A stretch of 6,768 nucleotides of DNA. Source: CAZWUK01 sp964636685 (GTDB taxonomy: Bacteria > Bacillota > Clostridia > Christensenellales > CAG-138). The number at the start of each line of letters is the position of its first letter. Position 1 is the stretch's first letter. The notes under the pieces are model-generated. The model had not been told where the DNA came from, did no database searches, and saw only the letters and a list, made by a program, of their open reading frames with translations. Positions 1 through 5,462 of this stretch are shown one piece after another. Where the stretch lies: contig CAZWUK010000095.1 of NCBI GenBank assembly GCA_964636685.1, positions 1 through 6,768 of the forward strand, given 5' to 3'. The position numbers were made by a program, and so were the translations under genes.

Positions 1-63
1 CTCGATGTTCTTCTTCTCACGACGCTTGCGTGTCGCAGCCTTTTTTATCGTTGCTTTTGCCAT
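1..63 (-). CDS. rpsK: 30S ribosomal protein S11, N-terminal fragment (runs off the window)
   Basis: Only the first 21 codons are present; the gene continues past position 1. The readable start is MAKATIKKAATRKRREKKNIE, where the basic stretch ending in KKNIE matches the start of Firmicute S11. S11 sits on the platform of the small subunit and binds 16S rRNA near the mRNA exit and E site. The ATG is at 63-61 and has a near-perfect Shine-Dalgarno sequence 8 bases upstream (72-79), which includes part of the rpsM stop codon. Its place directly after rpsM is the standard alpha-operon order, in which rpsD, rpoA and rplQ usually follow outside this window. The identification rests on a short sequence plus gene order, but both agree. 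Confidence 0.93.
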   Translation of the reverse strand, partial: MAKATIKKAATRKRREKKNIE

Positions 64-71
64 CTTTCGCT

Positions 72-79
72 ACCTCCTT
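72..79 (-). promoter_or_regulatory. Shine-Dalgarno site of rpsK, overlapping the rpsM stop
   Basis: On the minus strand the sequence reads TAAGGAGGT: the rpsM stop codon TAA (80-78) runs straight into the ribosome binding site AAGGAGGT. The spacer to the rpsK ATG is 8 bases. A ribosome ending rpsM is placed on the rpsK initiation site, which suggests termination-reinitiation coupling (inference). Confidence 0.9.
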
Positions 80-446
80 ACTTTTTCTTTCCGCCCTGCG
101 TGCGCTTGGGGCCCTTGCGGGTTCTGGCGTTTTGCTTGGTGCTCTGTCCGCGAACGGGCAGGCTCTTGCGGTGGCGAACGCCGCGATAGCAGCCAACCTC
201 GATCAGCCGCTTAATGTTCATTGAGATCTCACGTCTCAAATCACCCTCAACTTTGACGTTGTGGTCGATATACTCTCTCAGCTTGTTGACATCTGCTTCC
301 GACATATCGCGCACACGAATATCGGGATCGACGCCGGTCGCTGCGATGATCTCCGAAGCCGTCTTTTGACCGATGCCATAGATATAGGTCAAACCGATCT
401 CAATACGCTTGTCTCTGGGAAGGTCTACGCCAGCAATACGTGCCAT
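78..446 (-). CDS. rpsM: 30S ribosomal protein S13
   Basis: The 122-residue product has the family's usual length. S13 lies in the head of the small subunit, contacts 16S rRNA and helps form bridges to the 50S subunit. It begins MARIAGVDLPRDKRIEIGLT, the canonical S13 start. It then has the helix-two-turn-helix region (YIYGIGQKTASEI, residues 21-33) and the C-terminal signature around residues 88-112, with RGVRHRKSLPVRGQ followed by NARTRKG. The tail is lysine/arginine-rich and ends GGKKK, as expected for the extension toward the P site. The ATG is at 446-444; a GGAGG sits at 459-463, about 12 bases upstream, with an AAAGGAA closer in. It is the first gene after the longest spacer of the window and couples tightly to rpsK. 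Confidence 0.98.
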   Translation of the reverse strand: MARIAGVDLPRDKRIEIGLTYIYGIGQKTASEIIAATGVDPDIRVRDMSEADVNKLREYIDHNVKVEGDLRREISMNIKRLIEVGCYRGVRHRKSLPVRGQSTKQNARTRKGPKRTQGGKKK

Positions 447-490
447 ATTGTTCCTTTTCCTCCGTAAAAATTTTGTTCTTTTATATTACA

Positions 491-531
491 CCCTGCCGGA
501 AGTGCGCCTTGCGCACCAGCCGCCCGACAGG
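491..531 (-). promoter_or_regulatory. Imperfect hairpin in the rpmJ-rpsM spacer, candidate structured leader of rpsM
   Basis: This lies inside the 97-base spacer 447-543. In the operon's sense, CCTGTCGG (531-524) can pair with CCGGCAGG (499-492) over 8 positions. Within it, GTGCGC (516-511) pairs perfectly with GCGCAC (507-502) around a 3-base loop. An internal loop of 7 by 2 bases separates the two stems. One outer pair (527/496) is a G-U wobble in the operon mRNA but a C-A mismatch on the other strand, so the fold is better in the sense transcript. It is followed by GTGTAATATAAAAG rather than a U-run, so it is not an intrinsic terminator for the operon. It could be a regulatory leader, a processing site or chance; the function is unknown. 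In E. coli, S4 represses the alpha operon at a pseudoknot before rpsM, but I see no clear match to that element. Confidence 0.5.
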
Positions 532-543
532 TCATTTTTTTGC

Positions 544-657
544 TTAGCCCTGCTTCTGCTTATGCTTCGGATTCTCGCAAATAACCATGACGCGGCCTTT
601 ACGTTTGATGATCTTGCACTTCTCGCAAATAGGCTTCACAGACGGTCTGACTTTCAT
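544..657 (-). CDS. rpmJ: 50S ribosomal protein L36, zinc-binding form
   Basis: This 37-residue gene reads MKVRPSVKPICEKCKIIKRK at its start and ends HKQKQG. L36 is the smallest protein of the large subunit and stabilises a 23S rRNA junction. It carries the complete zinc ribbon: Cys11, Cys14, Cys27 and His32 (CX2C, then CX4H), so it is the zinc-binding (C+) type rather than the zinc-free paralogue some bacteria induce under zinc starvation. The ATG at 657-655 has AAAGGAGA at 665-672, 8 bases upstream. It follows infA after a 28-base gap, the usual Firmicute order infA-rpmJ-rpsM. The length and motif match the family exactly. Confidence 0.98.
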   Translation of the reverse strand: MKVRPSVKPICEKCKIIKRKGRVMVICENPKHKQKQG

Positions 658-685
658 GGGTGTTTCTCCTTTCGAATGTTTCCAA

Positions 686-907
686 TCAGTTCTTGCCGCG
701 CCACGTAATGCGGCCGCGGGTTAAATCATATGGGGACAGCTCCACAGTTACCTTGTCGCCCGGCAGGATGCGGATGAAGTTCATCCGCAGCTTGCCTGAA
801 ATCGTGGCGAGGATTTTGTGCCCATTCTGGAGCTTGACCTCGAACATTGCATTCGGGTAGGCTTCGGAAATGACGCCTTCCACTTCAATCATGTCTTGCT
901 TTGACAA
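686..907 (-). CDS. infA: Translation initiation factor IF-1, TTG start
   Basis: The 73-residue product is a single OB-fold (S1-like) domain. IF1 binds the A site of the 30S subunit and works with IF2 and IF3 in start-codon selection. Family hallmarks include EVEGVISEAYPNAMFEVKL (residues 8-26), ISGKLRMNFIRILPGDKV (36-53) and SPYDLTRGRITWR (58-70). I chose the TTG at 907-905 because it gives the canonical start MSKQDMIEVEG and has AGGAGG at 914-919 with a 6-base spacer. The alternative ATG at 892-890 gives 68 residues, lacks a good ribosome binding site and drops the usual N-terminal residues, although it would make an ATGA overlap with the upstream KOW gene. With the TTG start the two genes overlap by 19 bases, so translation is probably coupled. 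Confidence 0.95.
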   Translation of the reverse strand: MSKQDMIEVEGVISEAYPNAMFEVKLQNGHKILATISGKLRMNFIRILPGDKVTVELSPYDLTRGRITWRGKN

Positions 908-1203
908 TCTATCCCTCCTACTTCCTGTCGATCCAAATTGTAACCGAGGGTAATCAGCTGTTTGCGAATCTCCGCGTCGAAAATCCTGCTGCCCTCGTTC
1001 AGCTTCTCCCGAATCTGCTCCGCGCAAACGGGTTCAATCCGGAGATGCTTAAGCTTTTTCTTTTTCGGTCGATCCAGCTTCCGCAGCACGCCATCGCAAA
1101 GGAAAACATGCGCTTCGTCCGCGACGCCGACGATCAGAAACGCTCTGCCCTGATCTCGTCCTGCCTTGGATACTGCCACTTGACCCAGCGGGCTCTCACT
1201 CAT
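889..1203 (-). CDS. KOW-domain RNA-binding protein (L14e/L6e/L27e-like) of unknown role
   Basis: The 104-residue protein begins MSESPLGQVAVSKAGRDQGR. The segment GQVAVSKAGRDQGRAFLIVG (7-26) is a typical KOW motif, the fold seen in L24, NusG and eukaryotic L14e/L6e/L27e. A strongly basic patch follows (RKLDRPKKKKLKHLR, 41-55), then a helical tail with NEGSRIFDAEIRKQL (69-83). Small KOW proteins between map and infA are, to my knowledge, characteristic of Clostridia and are often annotated as ribosomal L14E-like; I know of no settled function. The fold, basic charge and operon position suggest rRNA or ribosome binding (inference). The ATG at 1203-1201 overlaps the map stop as ATGA, and GAGGTGA lies just upstream (1208-1214). 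The 3' end overlaps infA by 19 bases. Confidence 0.85.
   Translation of the reverse strand: MSESPLGQVAVSKAGRDQGRAFLIVGVADEAHVFLCDGVLRKLDRPKKKKLKHLRIEPVCAEQIREKLNEGSRIFDAEIRKQLITLGYNLDRQEVGGIDCQSKT
914..919 (-). promoter_or_regulatory. Shine-Dalgarno site deciding the TTG start of infA
   Basis: AGGAGG on the minus strand lies 6 bases upstream of the TTG at 907-905. It lies inside the 3' end of the KOW-domain coding sequence. It is 21 bases from the in-frame ATG at 892, too far to serve that codon. Confidence 0.85.
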
Positions 1204-1964
1204 ACCGTCACCTCGTGAAGCGTCAGAAGCACCGGATCGCCGTCGGTAATCAGTACGGTGTTTTCATAGTGTGCCGAAGGCTTTTGGTCTGCGGTCTCCA
1301 CCGTCCATCCGTCAGAGAGCTGTACCACGTCCGCCGTTCCGAGATTTATCATCGGCTCGATGGCAATGGTCATACCCTTTTCCAGTCGGATACCGTGTCC
1401 GGACGTTCCGAAATTGGGGACATCCGGCGGCTCGTGCATGTTGCGTCCGATCCCATGTCCAACCAGTTCCTTCACCACGCCGTAACCATGCGCTTGCGCA
1501 TAAGTCTCAACAGCGGCGCCGATATCACCCAGACGATAGCCAACCCGGCAAAACCGCAACGCCTCAAAAAAGCACTGCTTTGTCACTCGCACCAGCTCCG
1601 CGGTCGCCTTGTCAACGTTTCCGATCAGAAACGTCCTTGCGGCGTCTCCATGGAATCCGTCCTTGACCGCGCCGACGTCGCATCCGATGACGTCGCCATC
1701 CTTGAGCCGATATTTCCCGGGAATCCCGTGCACAACCTGCTCATTTACAGAGGTGCAGATGCTGGCGGGATACCCTTCATATCCAAGAAACGACGCCTTT
1801 GCGCCGCGGCTTTTGATATAATCCGCCGCGATGCGGTCAAGCTCCTGCGTTGTGACACCGGCACAGCAGGCTTTGCCGAGGAGATTCAGCGTCTCCTCGA
1901 CAATCCTGCCGGCAGCCTCCATCCGAACGATATCGGAGGAGGATTTGATCGTAATTTGGCTCAT
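1200..1964 (-). CDS. map: Methionine aminopeptidase, type I
   Basis: The enzyme removes the initiator methionine from new proteins, after deformylation, when the second residue is small; it is cytosolic and acts near the ribosome exit. The 254 residues form one pita-bread domain without an N-terminal extension, as in E. coli (264). All five metal ligands of the family are visible: Asp96 (in CDVG), Asp107 (in HGDAART), His170 (in VGHGIG), Glu203 (in IEP) and Glu234 (in YENTV). The substrate-site histidines His79 (VVHGIP) and His177 (MHEPPDVPN) are also present. The ATG at 1964-1962 overlaps the adk stop as ATGA, with only a weak ribosome binding site before it, so translation likely depends on ribosomes finishing adk. 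The 3' end overlaps the KOW gene the same way. Confidence 0.98.
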   Translation of the reverse strand: MSQITIKSSSDIVRMEAAGRIVEETLNLLGKACCAGVTTQELDRIAADYIKSRGAKASFLGYEGYPASICTSVNEQVVHGIPGKYRLKDGDVIGCDVGAVKDGFHGDAARTFLIGNVDKATAELVRVTKQCFFEALRFCRVGYRLGDIGAAVETYAQAHGYGVVKELVGHGIGRNMHEPPDVPNFGTSGHGIRLEKGMTIAIEPMINLGTADVVQLSDGWTVETADQKPSAHYENTVLITDGDPVLLTLHEVTV

Positions 1965-2584
1965 TCTTCTACCAGCGCCGCCATAATCTCGTCTCGAACC
2001 GTATCGATCGGCTGATCGCCGTTTACGGTAGCGAGCAAATGCTTCGCGGCATAGTAATCGATGAGCGGCTGCGTTTGTTGGGAGTAGACAGTCAAGCGGT
2101 TTTGCACTGTTTCCGCCTTATCGTCATCGCGCTGATACAGCGCCGCGCCGCACTTTTGACATTTGTCATCCGAATACGTCGCCACATGGTATGCAGCCCC
2201 GCAATCCGGACACATCCGGCGACCGCTGATGCGGTTCACCAGCCGTTCAAAAGGCACGTCGATGTTGACGACGGCGTCAATGTCGCAGATGACCGACAAT
2301 GCGTCGGCCTGTGCGACCGTCCGGGGAAAACCGTCGAAGAGAAAGCCGTTCTTGCAGTCAGGCGCCTGGATTCGACCTTCGACCATGCCGATGATGACAT
2401 CGTCCGGAACAAGCTCGCCGCGCTGGATAAATCCCTTTGCCGCTTTGCCCAGCTCCGTTTCGTTGCGCATCTCGGCGCGCAGCATATCACCCGTGGAAAT
2501 GTGAGCAATCTCAAATTCCTGTGCGATCCGTTCGGCCTGTGTGCCTTTTCCCGCACCTGGCGGGCCCAAGAAAATCAGCTTCAT
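1961..2584 (-). CDS. adk: Adenylate kinase with zinc-ribbon LID
   Basis: It interconverts ATP + AMP and two ADP in the cytosol, maintaining adenylate balance. The P-loop GPPGAGKGT is at residues 7-15. The AMP-binding part follows with HISTGDMLR (28-36) and GFLFDGFPRT (80-89). The LID begins at SGRRMCPDCG and carries four cysteines, Cys125, Cys128, Cys142 and Cys145, forming the structural zinc site typical of Gram-positive enzymes. RDDD (152-155) and QNRLTVY (161-167) complete the nucleotide site. At 207 residues it is slightly shorter than B. subtilis Adk (217), though all active-site elements are present. The ATG is at 2584-2582, with CGGAGA at 2591-2596 and a 6-base spacer. It lies 12 bases after secY, the standard order. 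Confidence 0.98.
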   Translation of the reverse strand: MKLIFLGPPGAGKGTQAERIAQEFEIAHISTGDMLRAEMRNETELGKAAKGFIQRGELVPDDVIIGMVEGRIQAPDCKNGFLFDGFPRTVAQADALSVICDIDAVVNIDVPFERLVNRISGRRMCPDCGAAYHVATYSDDKCQKCGAALYQRDDDKAETVQNRLTVYSQQTQPLIDYYAAKHLLATVNGDQPIDTVRDEIMAALVEE

Positions 2585-2596
2585 GTCATTTCTCCG

Positions 2597-3877
2597 TTAG
2601 TTCAGGAATCCCTTGTAATGCCGCATGAGCATATGGGATTCCAGCTGATCGGTGGTCTCCAGCGCAACGCTGACCATAATCAGTACGCTGGTAGCGCCAA
2701 AAGCGGAGGTCTGTCCAAGTCCCGTCATCGCAAGCGTCGGCAGAATCGCGATCACCGCAAGGAACAGCGAGCCAAACATCGTCAGGCGGCTGCTGATCTT
2801 TGCCAGATAGTCGCTGGTCGGCTTGCCCGGGCGAATACCGGAGATGAAGCCGCCGTTCTGCTGGAGGTTTTTCGACATCTCGATCGGATTGAACGTAATC
2901 GAGGAGTAGAAGAACCCGAAACCGACGATCAGCAGCGCGTATACAAGGAAGTATACCACAGAGGTGCTGCCGAGGTAAGTGTTATAGAACTTGTAGAATC
3001 CGCTCGACGGCCAGAACTGGGCGATCATGCCCGGGAACTGGATGAAGGTCATGGCAAAGATCAGGGGCAGAACGCCGTTCGCGTTTGCCTTGATGGGCAA
3101 GAACGTGCTCTGACCACCGTACATCTTTCTGCCGACGACCCGCTTTGCATACTGCACGGGGATTCTGCGCTGTGCGTTATCCACATGGACAACCAGCGTA
3201 ATGAGCCCGACGATCAGCACGATCAGGCACAGGAATGCCCAAACCGGCATGACACCCGTCACAAGCTGTGTAATCCATCCAATAAACGCAGGCACAACGC
3301 GGGAAACGATAGAGGCAAAGATCAACAGAGAAATACCGTTGCCGATGCCGTTTTCGGTAATACGCTCGCCCAGCCACATCAGGATCGCCGTGCCGGCGGT
3401 TGCGCAGATGCCAATTACGGCAAGCGCCATCCAACTCGGCAGGTTGCTTGCAAGATAGGAGGTACCCGCGGCTGCGGAACCCTCCAGACCCACGAAGATA
3501 CCGATGGACTGCACCATGGCAAGACCAATACCGGTATAACGGGTGATGGCTTCGATTTTCGCGCGGCCATCCTCTTCCTTGCTCAGCCGTTCCAGTGACG
3601 GGATCGCAATCGTCAGGAGCTGCAAAATAATGGACGCCGTGATGTACGGTGAAATGCCCATTGCAAACAGCGTAAACTGCGAGAACGAACTACCGGTCAG
3701 AAGATCGAGGAATCCGAGAATGTCATAACTCTCGACCGCCTGCTTCAATAGCCCAGTGTTGACACCGGGAATCGGGATAAAGCAGCCAAGGCGGTAGATT
3801 ACGATCAAAAAGAGCGTAATCAGCATCTTTTTACGGATGTCCTTGATCTTGAATGCGTTGACGAACGTCTTAAACAT
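2597..3877 (-). CDS. secY: Protein translocase channel subunit SecY
   Basis: SecY is the pore of the SecYEG translocon, which exports or inserts proteins across the cytoplasmic membrane with SecA or the ribosome. The 426 residues have the normal length and about ten hydrophobic segments, roughly at 18-37, 65-90, 112-131, 148-169, 177-199, 209-232, 264-286, 305-328, 364-384 and 393-408. The N-terminal signature includes YRLGCFIPIPGVN (28-40). The cytosolic loop has RRIPVQYAKR (237-246) and the next carries NPIEMSKNLQQNGGFISGIRPG (from 330), including Arg349 of the SecA/ribosome-binding loop. The ATG at 3877-3875 overlaps the rplO stop by one base (TGATG), with GAGGTGA at 3885-3891. Membrane insertion is thus tied to ribosomal-protein expression, as in most bacteria. 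Confidence 0.98.
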   Translation of the reverse strand: MFKTFVNAFKIKDIRKKMLITLFLIVIYRLGCFIPIPGVNTGLLKQAVESYDILGFLDLLTGSSFSQFTLFAMGISPYITASIILQLLTIAIPSLERLSKEEDGRAKIEAITRYTGIGLAMVQSIGIFVGLEGSAAAGTSYLASNLPSWMALAVIGICATAGTAILMWLGERITENGIGNGISLLIFASIVSRVVPAFIGWITQLVTGVMPVWAFLCLIVLIVGLITLVVHVDNAQRRIPVQYAKRVVGRKMYGGQSTFLPIKANANGVLPLIFAMTFIQFPGMIAQFWPSSGFYKFYNTYLGSTSVVYFLVYALLIVGFGFFYSSITFNPIEMSKNLQQNGGFISGIRPGKPTSDYLAKISSRLTMFGSLFLAVIAILPTLAMTGLGQTSAFGATSVLIMVSVALETTDQLESHMLMRHYKGFLN

Positions 3878-4320
3878 CAGGAAATCACCTCAACACTACC
3901 GCCTGCCGCTTTGATCGCCGCAAGAGCAGATTGAGAGAACTTCGCCGCTTTAACGTCCAGTTTCTTCGTCAGCTCGCCGCCGCCCAAAACCTTGAGGCCG
4001 TTTTTTTCGATTTTGCTGATGATGCCCTGCTTTTTCAGCAGTTCAGCAGTAACGCAGGTTCCGTCCTCCAACCCGTTCAGGTCGGAAATATTGATGATGC
4101 TGTATTCTTTTGCAAAGATGTTGACAAATCCGCGCTTGGGCAGACGGCGTGCAAGCGGCATCTGACCGCCTTCAAAACCGTTCTTCTTGCTTCCGCTGCG
4201 GGCTTTTTGGCCCTTGTGACCCATTGTAGAGGTCTTGCCCATGCCGGAGCCCGTGCCGCGACCGACACGCTTCGGGGACGTGACCGAACCGGGGGCGGGC
4301 TGTAATTCGTGAAGTTTCAT
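3877..4320 (-). CDS. rplO: 50S ribosomal protein L15
   Basis: The 147-residue protein matches the family length. L15 is a late-assembling large-subunit protein with a long basic N-terminal extension threaded through 23S rRNA. Visible hallmarks are MKLHELQPAPGS at the start and the glycine-rich basic region RVGRGTGSGMGKTSTMGHKG (18-37). GFEGGQMPLARRLPKRGF follows (48-65), then the globular C-terminal part with LKVLGGGELTKKL (109-121) and a final AAGGSVEVIS. The ATG at 4320-4318 is preceded by two ribosome-binding-like stretches, GGGAGGAG (4330-4337) and a nearer GAGG (4325-4328). It sits 18 bases after rpmD and its stop overlaps the secY start. Confidence 0.98.
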   Translation of the reverse strand: MKLHELQPAPGSVTSPKRVGRGTGSGMGKTSTMGHKGQKARSGSKKNGFEGGQMPLARRLPKRGFVNIFAKEYSIINISDLNGLEDGTCVTAELLKKQGIISKIEKNGLKVLGGGELTKKLDVKAAKFSQSALAAIKAAGGSVEVIS

Positions 4321-4338
4321 GTTACCTCGCTCCTCCCG

Positions 4339-4536
4339 TTAGACTTCTTCAACCTTGACAAGGTGCTTTACTTTGAAAACCTTGCCGCGGGTTGCTGCAT
4401 TGTCAGGCTGCATGGTGACGCTGTTGATCTTATGCAGACCCAGCGCGTCGCAAGTTGCCTGCTGATCCTTCAAAGCGCCGATCCTGCTCTTGACGAGCGT
4501 GATCTTGAGCTGCTTTTCCGTTGCTTTCTTCGCCAT
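4339..4536 (-). CDS. rpmD: 50S ribosomal protein L30
   Basis: L30 is a small large-subunit protein that binds 23S rRNA; bacterial forms are about 60 residues and this one has 65. The family pattern is clear: LKITLVKSRIGALKDQQATC (10-29), then ALGLHKINSV (31-40), RGKVFKVKHLVKVEEV (50-65). The ATG at 4536-4534 has AGGAGG 9 bases upstream (4546-4551), which overlaps the rpsE stop codon. Position between rpsE and rplO is the standard spc order. Confidence 0.98.
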   Translation of the reverse strand: MAKKATEKQLKITLVKSRIGALKDQQATCDALGLHKINSVTMQPDNAATRGKVFKVKHLVKVEEV

Positions 4537-4545
4537 TTTTCAGCG

Positions 4546-4553
4546 CCTCCTCA
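4546..4553 (-). promoter_or_regulatory. Shine-Dalgarno site of rpmD, overlapping the rpsE stop
   Basis: The minus strand reads TGAGGAGG, where TGA (4553-4551) is the rpsE stop and AGGAGG (4551-4546) is the rpmD ribosome binding site. The spacer to the rpmD ATG is 9 bases. Confidence 0.88.
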
Positions 4554-5060
4554 GTCCAAAATTTCTTCGACAGTCTTACCGCGAAGCTTTGCGACCTGCT
4601 CGGCAGTGCGCAGCTGGGTCAGTCCGTCGATCGTCGCCTTGACGCAGTTGGAGGGGTTGTTGGAACCGAAGGACTTCGTACGAATATCCTTGATGCCAAC
4701 CATCTCAAGCACTGCACGGGCGGGGCCGCCGGCAATAACGCCAGTACCTTCTTCGGCGGGAAGCATGCGAACATGACCTTTGCCGAATCTGCCTTCCACC
4801 TGATGGGGGATCGTGGTTCCGACGAGGGAAACCTCGACCATATGGCGCTTTGCATCCTCGACGCCCTTACGGACGGCTTCCGGAATTTCAGCGGCCTTGC
4901 CGAGTCCTACGCCAACCTTACCCTTTTCATTGCCAACGACCATGAGCGCCGTAAAGCGGAAGTTTTTACCGCCCTTGACGACCTTGGCAACACGGTTGAT
5001 GGAGACCAGGCGTTCTTTGAACTCAGAGGGTTCTCTTTCAAATCTTCTGTTGTTTTGCAT
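4551..5060 (-). CDS. rpsE: 30S ribosomal protein S5
   Basis: S5 lines the mRNA entry of the small subunit and affects translational accuracy; in E. coli, changes in its N-terminal loop give spectinomycin resistance. The 169 residues have the family length. The double-stranded-RNA-binding-like domain spans roughly 15-78 with KGGKNFRFTALMVVGN (29-44) and KGKVGVGLGKAAEIPEAVRKG (from 46). The C-terminal domain carries TIPHQVEGRFG (83-93), RMLPAEEGTGVIAGGPARAV (98-117) and GSNNPSNCVKAT (132-143). The loop around VKGGKNF (28-34) looks intact. The ATG at 5060-5058 has AAGGAGG 7 bases upstream (5068-5074), overlapping the rplR stop. Its own stop overlaps the rpmD ribosome binding site. Confidence 0.98.
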   Translation of the reverse strand: MQNNRRFEREPSEFKERLVSINRVAKVVKGGKNFRFTALMVVGNEKGKVGVGLGKAAEIPEAVRKGVEDAKRHMVEVSLVGTTIPHQVEGRFGKGHVRMLPAEEGTGVIAGGPARAVLEMVGIKDIRTKSFGSNNPSNCVKATIDGLTQLRTAEQVAKLRGKTVEEILD

Positions 5061-5067
5061 TTCGTTT

Positions 5068-5074
5068 CCTCCTT
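5068..5074 (-). promoter_or_regulatory. Shine-Dalgarno site of rpsE, overlapping the rplR stop
   Basis: The minus strand reads TAAGGAGG, where TAA (5075-5073) ends rplR and AAGGAGG (5074-5068) is the rpsE ribosome binding site. The spacer to the rpsE ATG is 7 bases. Confidence 0.9.
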
Positions 5075-5441
5075 AGAAATCCAGCCCGGCCTTGCGTGCG
5101 CCTTCAGCCAGCGCCGCGATACGCCCTGTGTACAGGTAGCCGCCGCGGTCGAAAACGACCTCTTTGACGCCCTTCTCCAGAGCTCTCTTGCCTACCAGTT
5201 CGCCGACGAGCTTGGCCTGTTCGACTTTGCTCTTGTCGTCGCTACTGCCCTTGATTTCTGCATCCATCGTGGAAGCAGCGACCAAGGTGTTGCCGACGGT
5301 ATCGTCGATGATCTGCGCATAGATGTGGTTCGTGCTGCGATAGACATTGAGTCTCGGGCGCTCGGGTGTGCCGCTGATCTTCTTGCGCTGACGATCATGA
5401 CGAGCCGAACGGATCGCGTTCTTATCAATCTTAGAAAACAT
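5073..5441 (-). CDS. rplR: 50S ribosomal protein L18
   Basis: L18 binds 5S rRNA together with L5 and L25-type proteins and attaches it to the large subunit. The 122 residues fit the family (about 117-122). The arginine/lysine-rich start (RSARHDRQRKKISGTPERPR, 11-30) is followed by LNVYRSTNHIYAQIIDD (31-47). The C-terminal signature is VVFDRGGYLYTGRIAALAEG (95-114), ending ARKAGLDF. The ATG at 5441-5439 has AAGGAG at 5451-5456 with a 9-base spacer. It follows rplF after 21 bases and couples to rpsE through its stop codon. Confidence 0.98.
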   Translation of the reverse strand: MFSKIDKNAIRSARHDRQRKKISGTPERPRLNVYRSTNHIYAQIIDDTVGNTLVAASTMDAEIKGSSDDKSKVEQAKLVGELVGKRALEKGVKEVVFDRGGYLYTGRIAALAEGARKAGLDF

Positions 5442-5462
5442 CTTTCGTCACTCCTTCCTTGC

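Noticed and set aside
471..495. A possible promoter with a -10-like TAATAT/TATAAA in the rpsM leader
   Set aside because: The AT-rich stretch on the minus strand looks like a -10 region, but no acceptable -35 hexamer lies about 17 bases upstream, where the sequence is GC-rich hairpin. Transcript 5'-end mapping would be needed.
491..531. The rpmJ-rpsM hairpin as an intrinsic terminator of the spc operon
   Set aside because: In the operon direction it is followed by GTGTAATATAAAAG, with no run of T residues, so it does not fit a Rho-independent terminator.
908..1027. A longer infA product starting at 1027
   Set aside because: The extra N-terminal residues lie in a different frame over the KOW gene and do not resemble IF1. 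The strong AGGAGG and canonical IF1 start argue for 907.
1215..2015. A 266-codon open frame on the plus strand, antisense to map
   Set aside because: map on the minus strand has all metal ligands and couples to its neighbours; the antisense frame has no recognisable motif.
2039..3598. A 519-codon open frame on the plus strand, antisense to adk and secY
   Set aside because: The translation is low in recognisable motifs and rich in His, Arg, Asp and Gln, as expected of an antisense shadow of GC-rich genes. The minus-strand genes are certain and cover the whole stretch.
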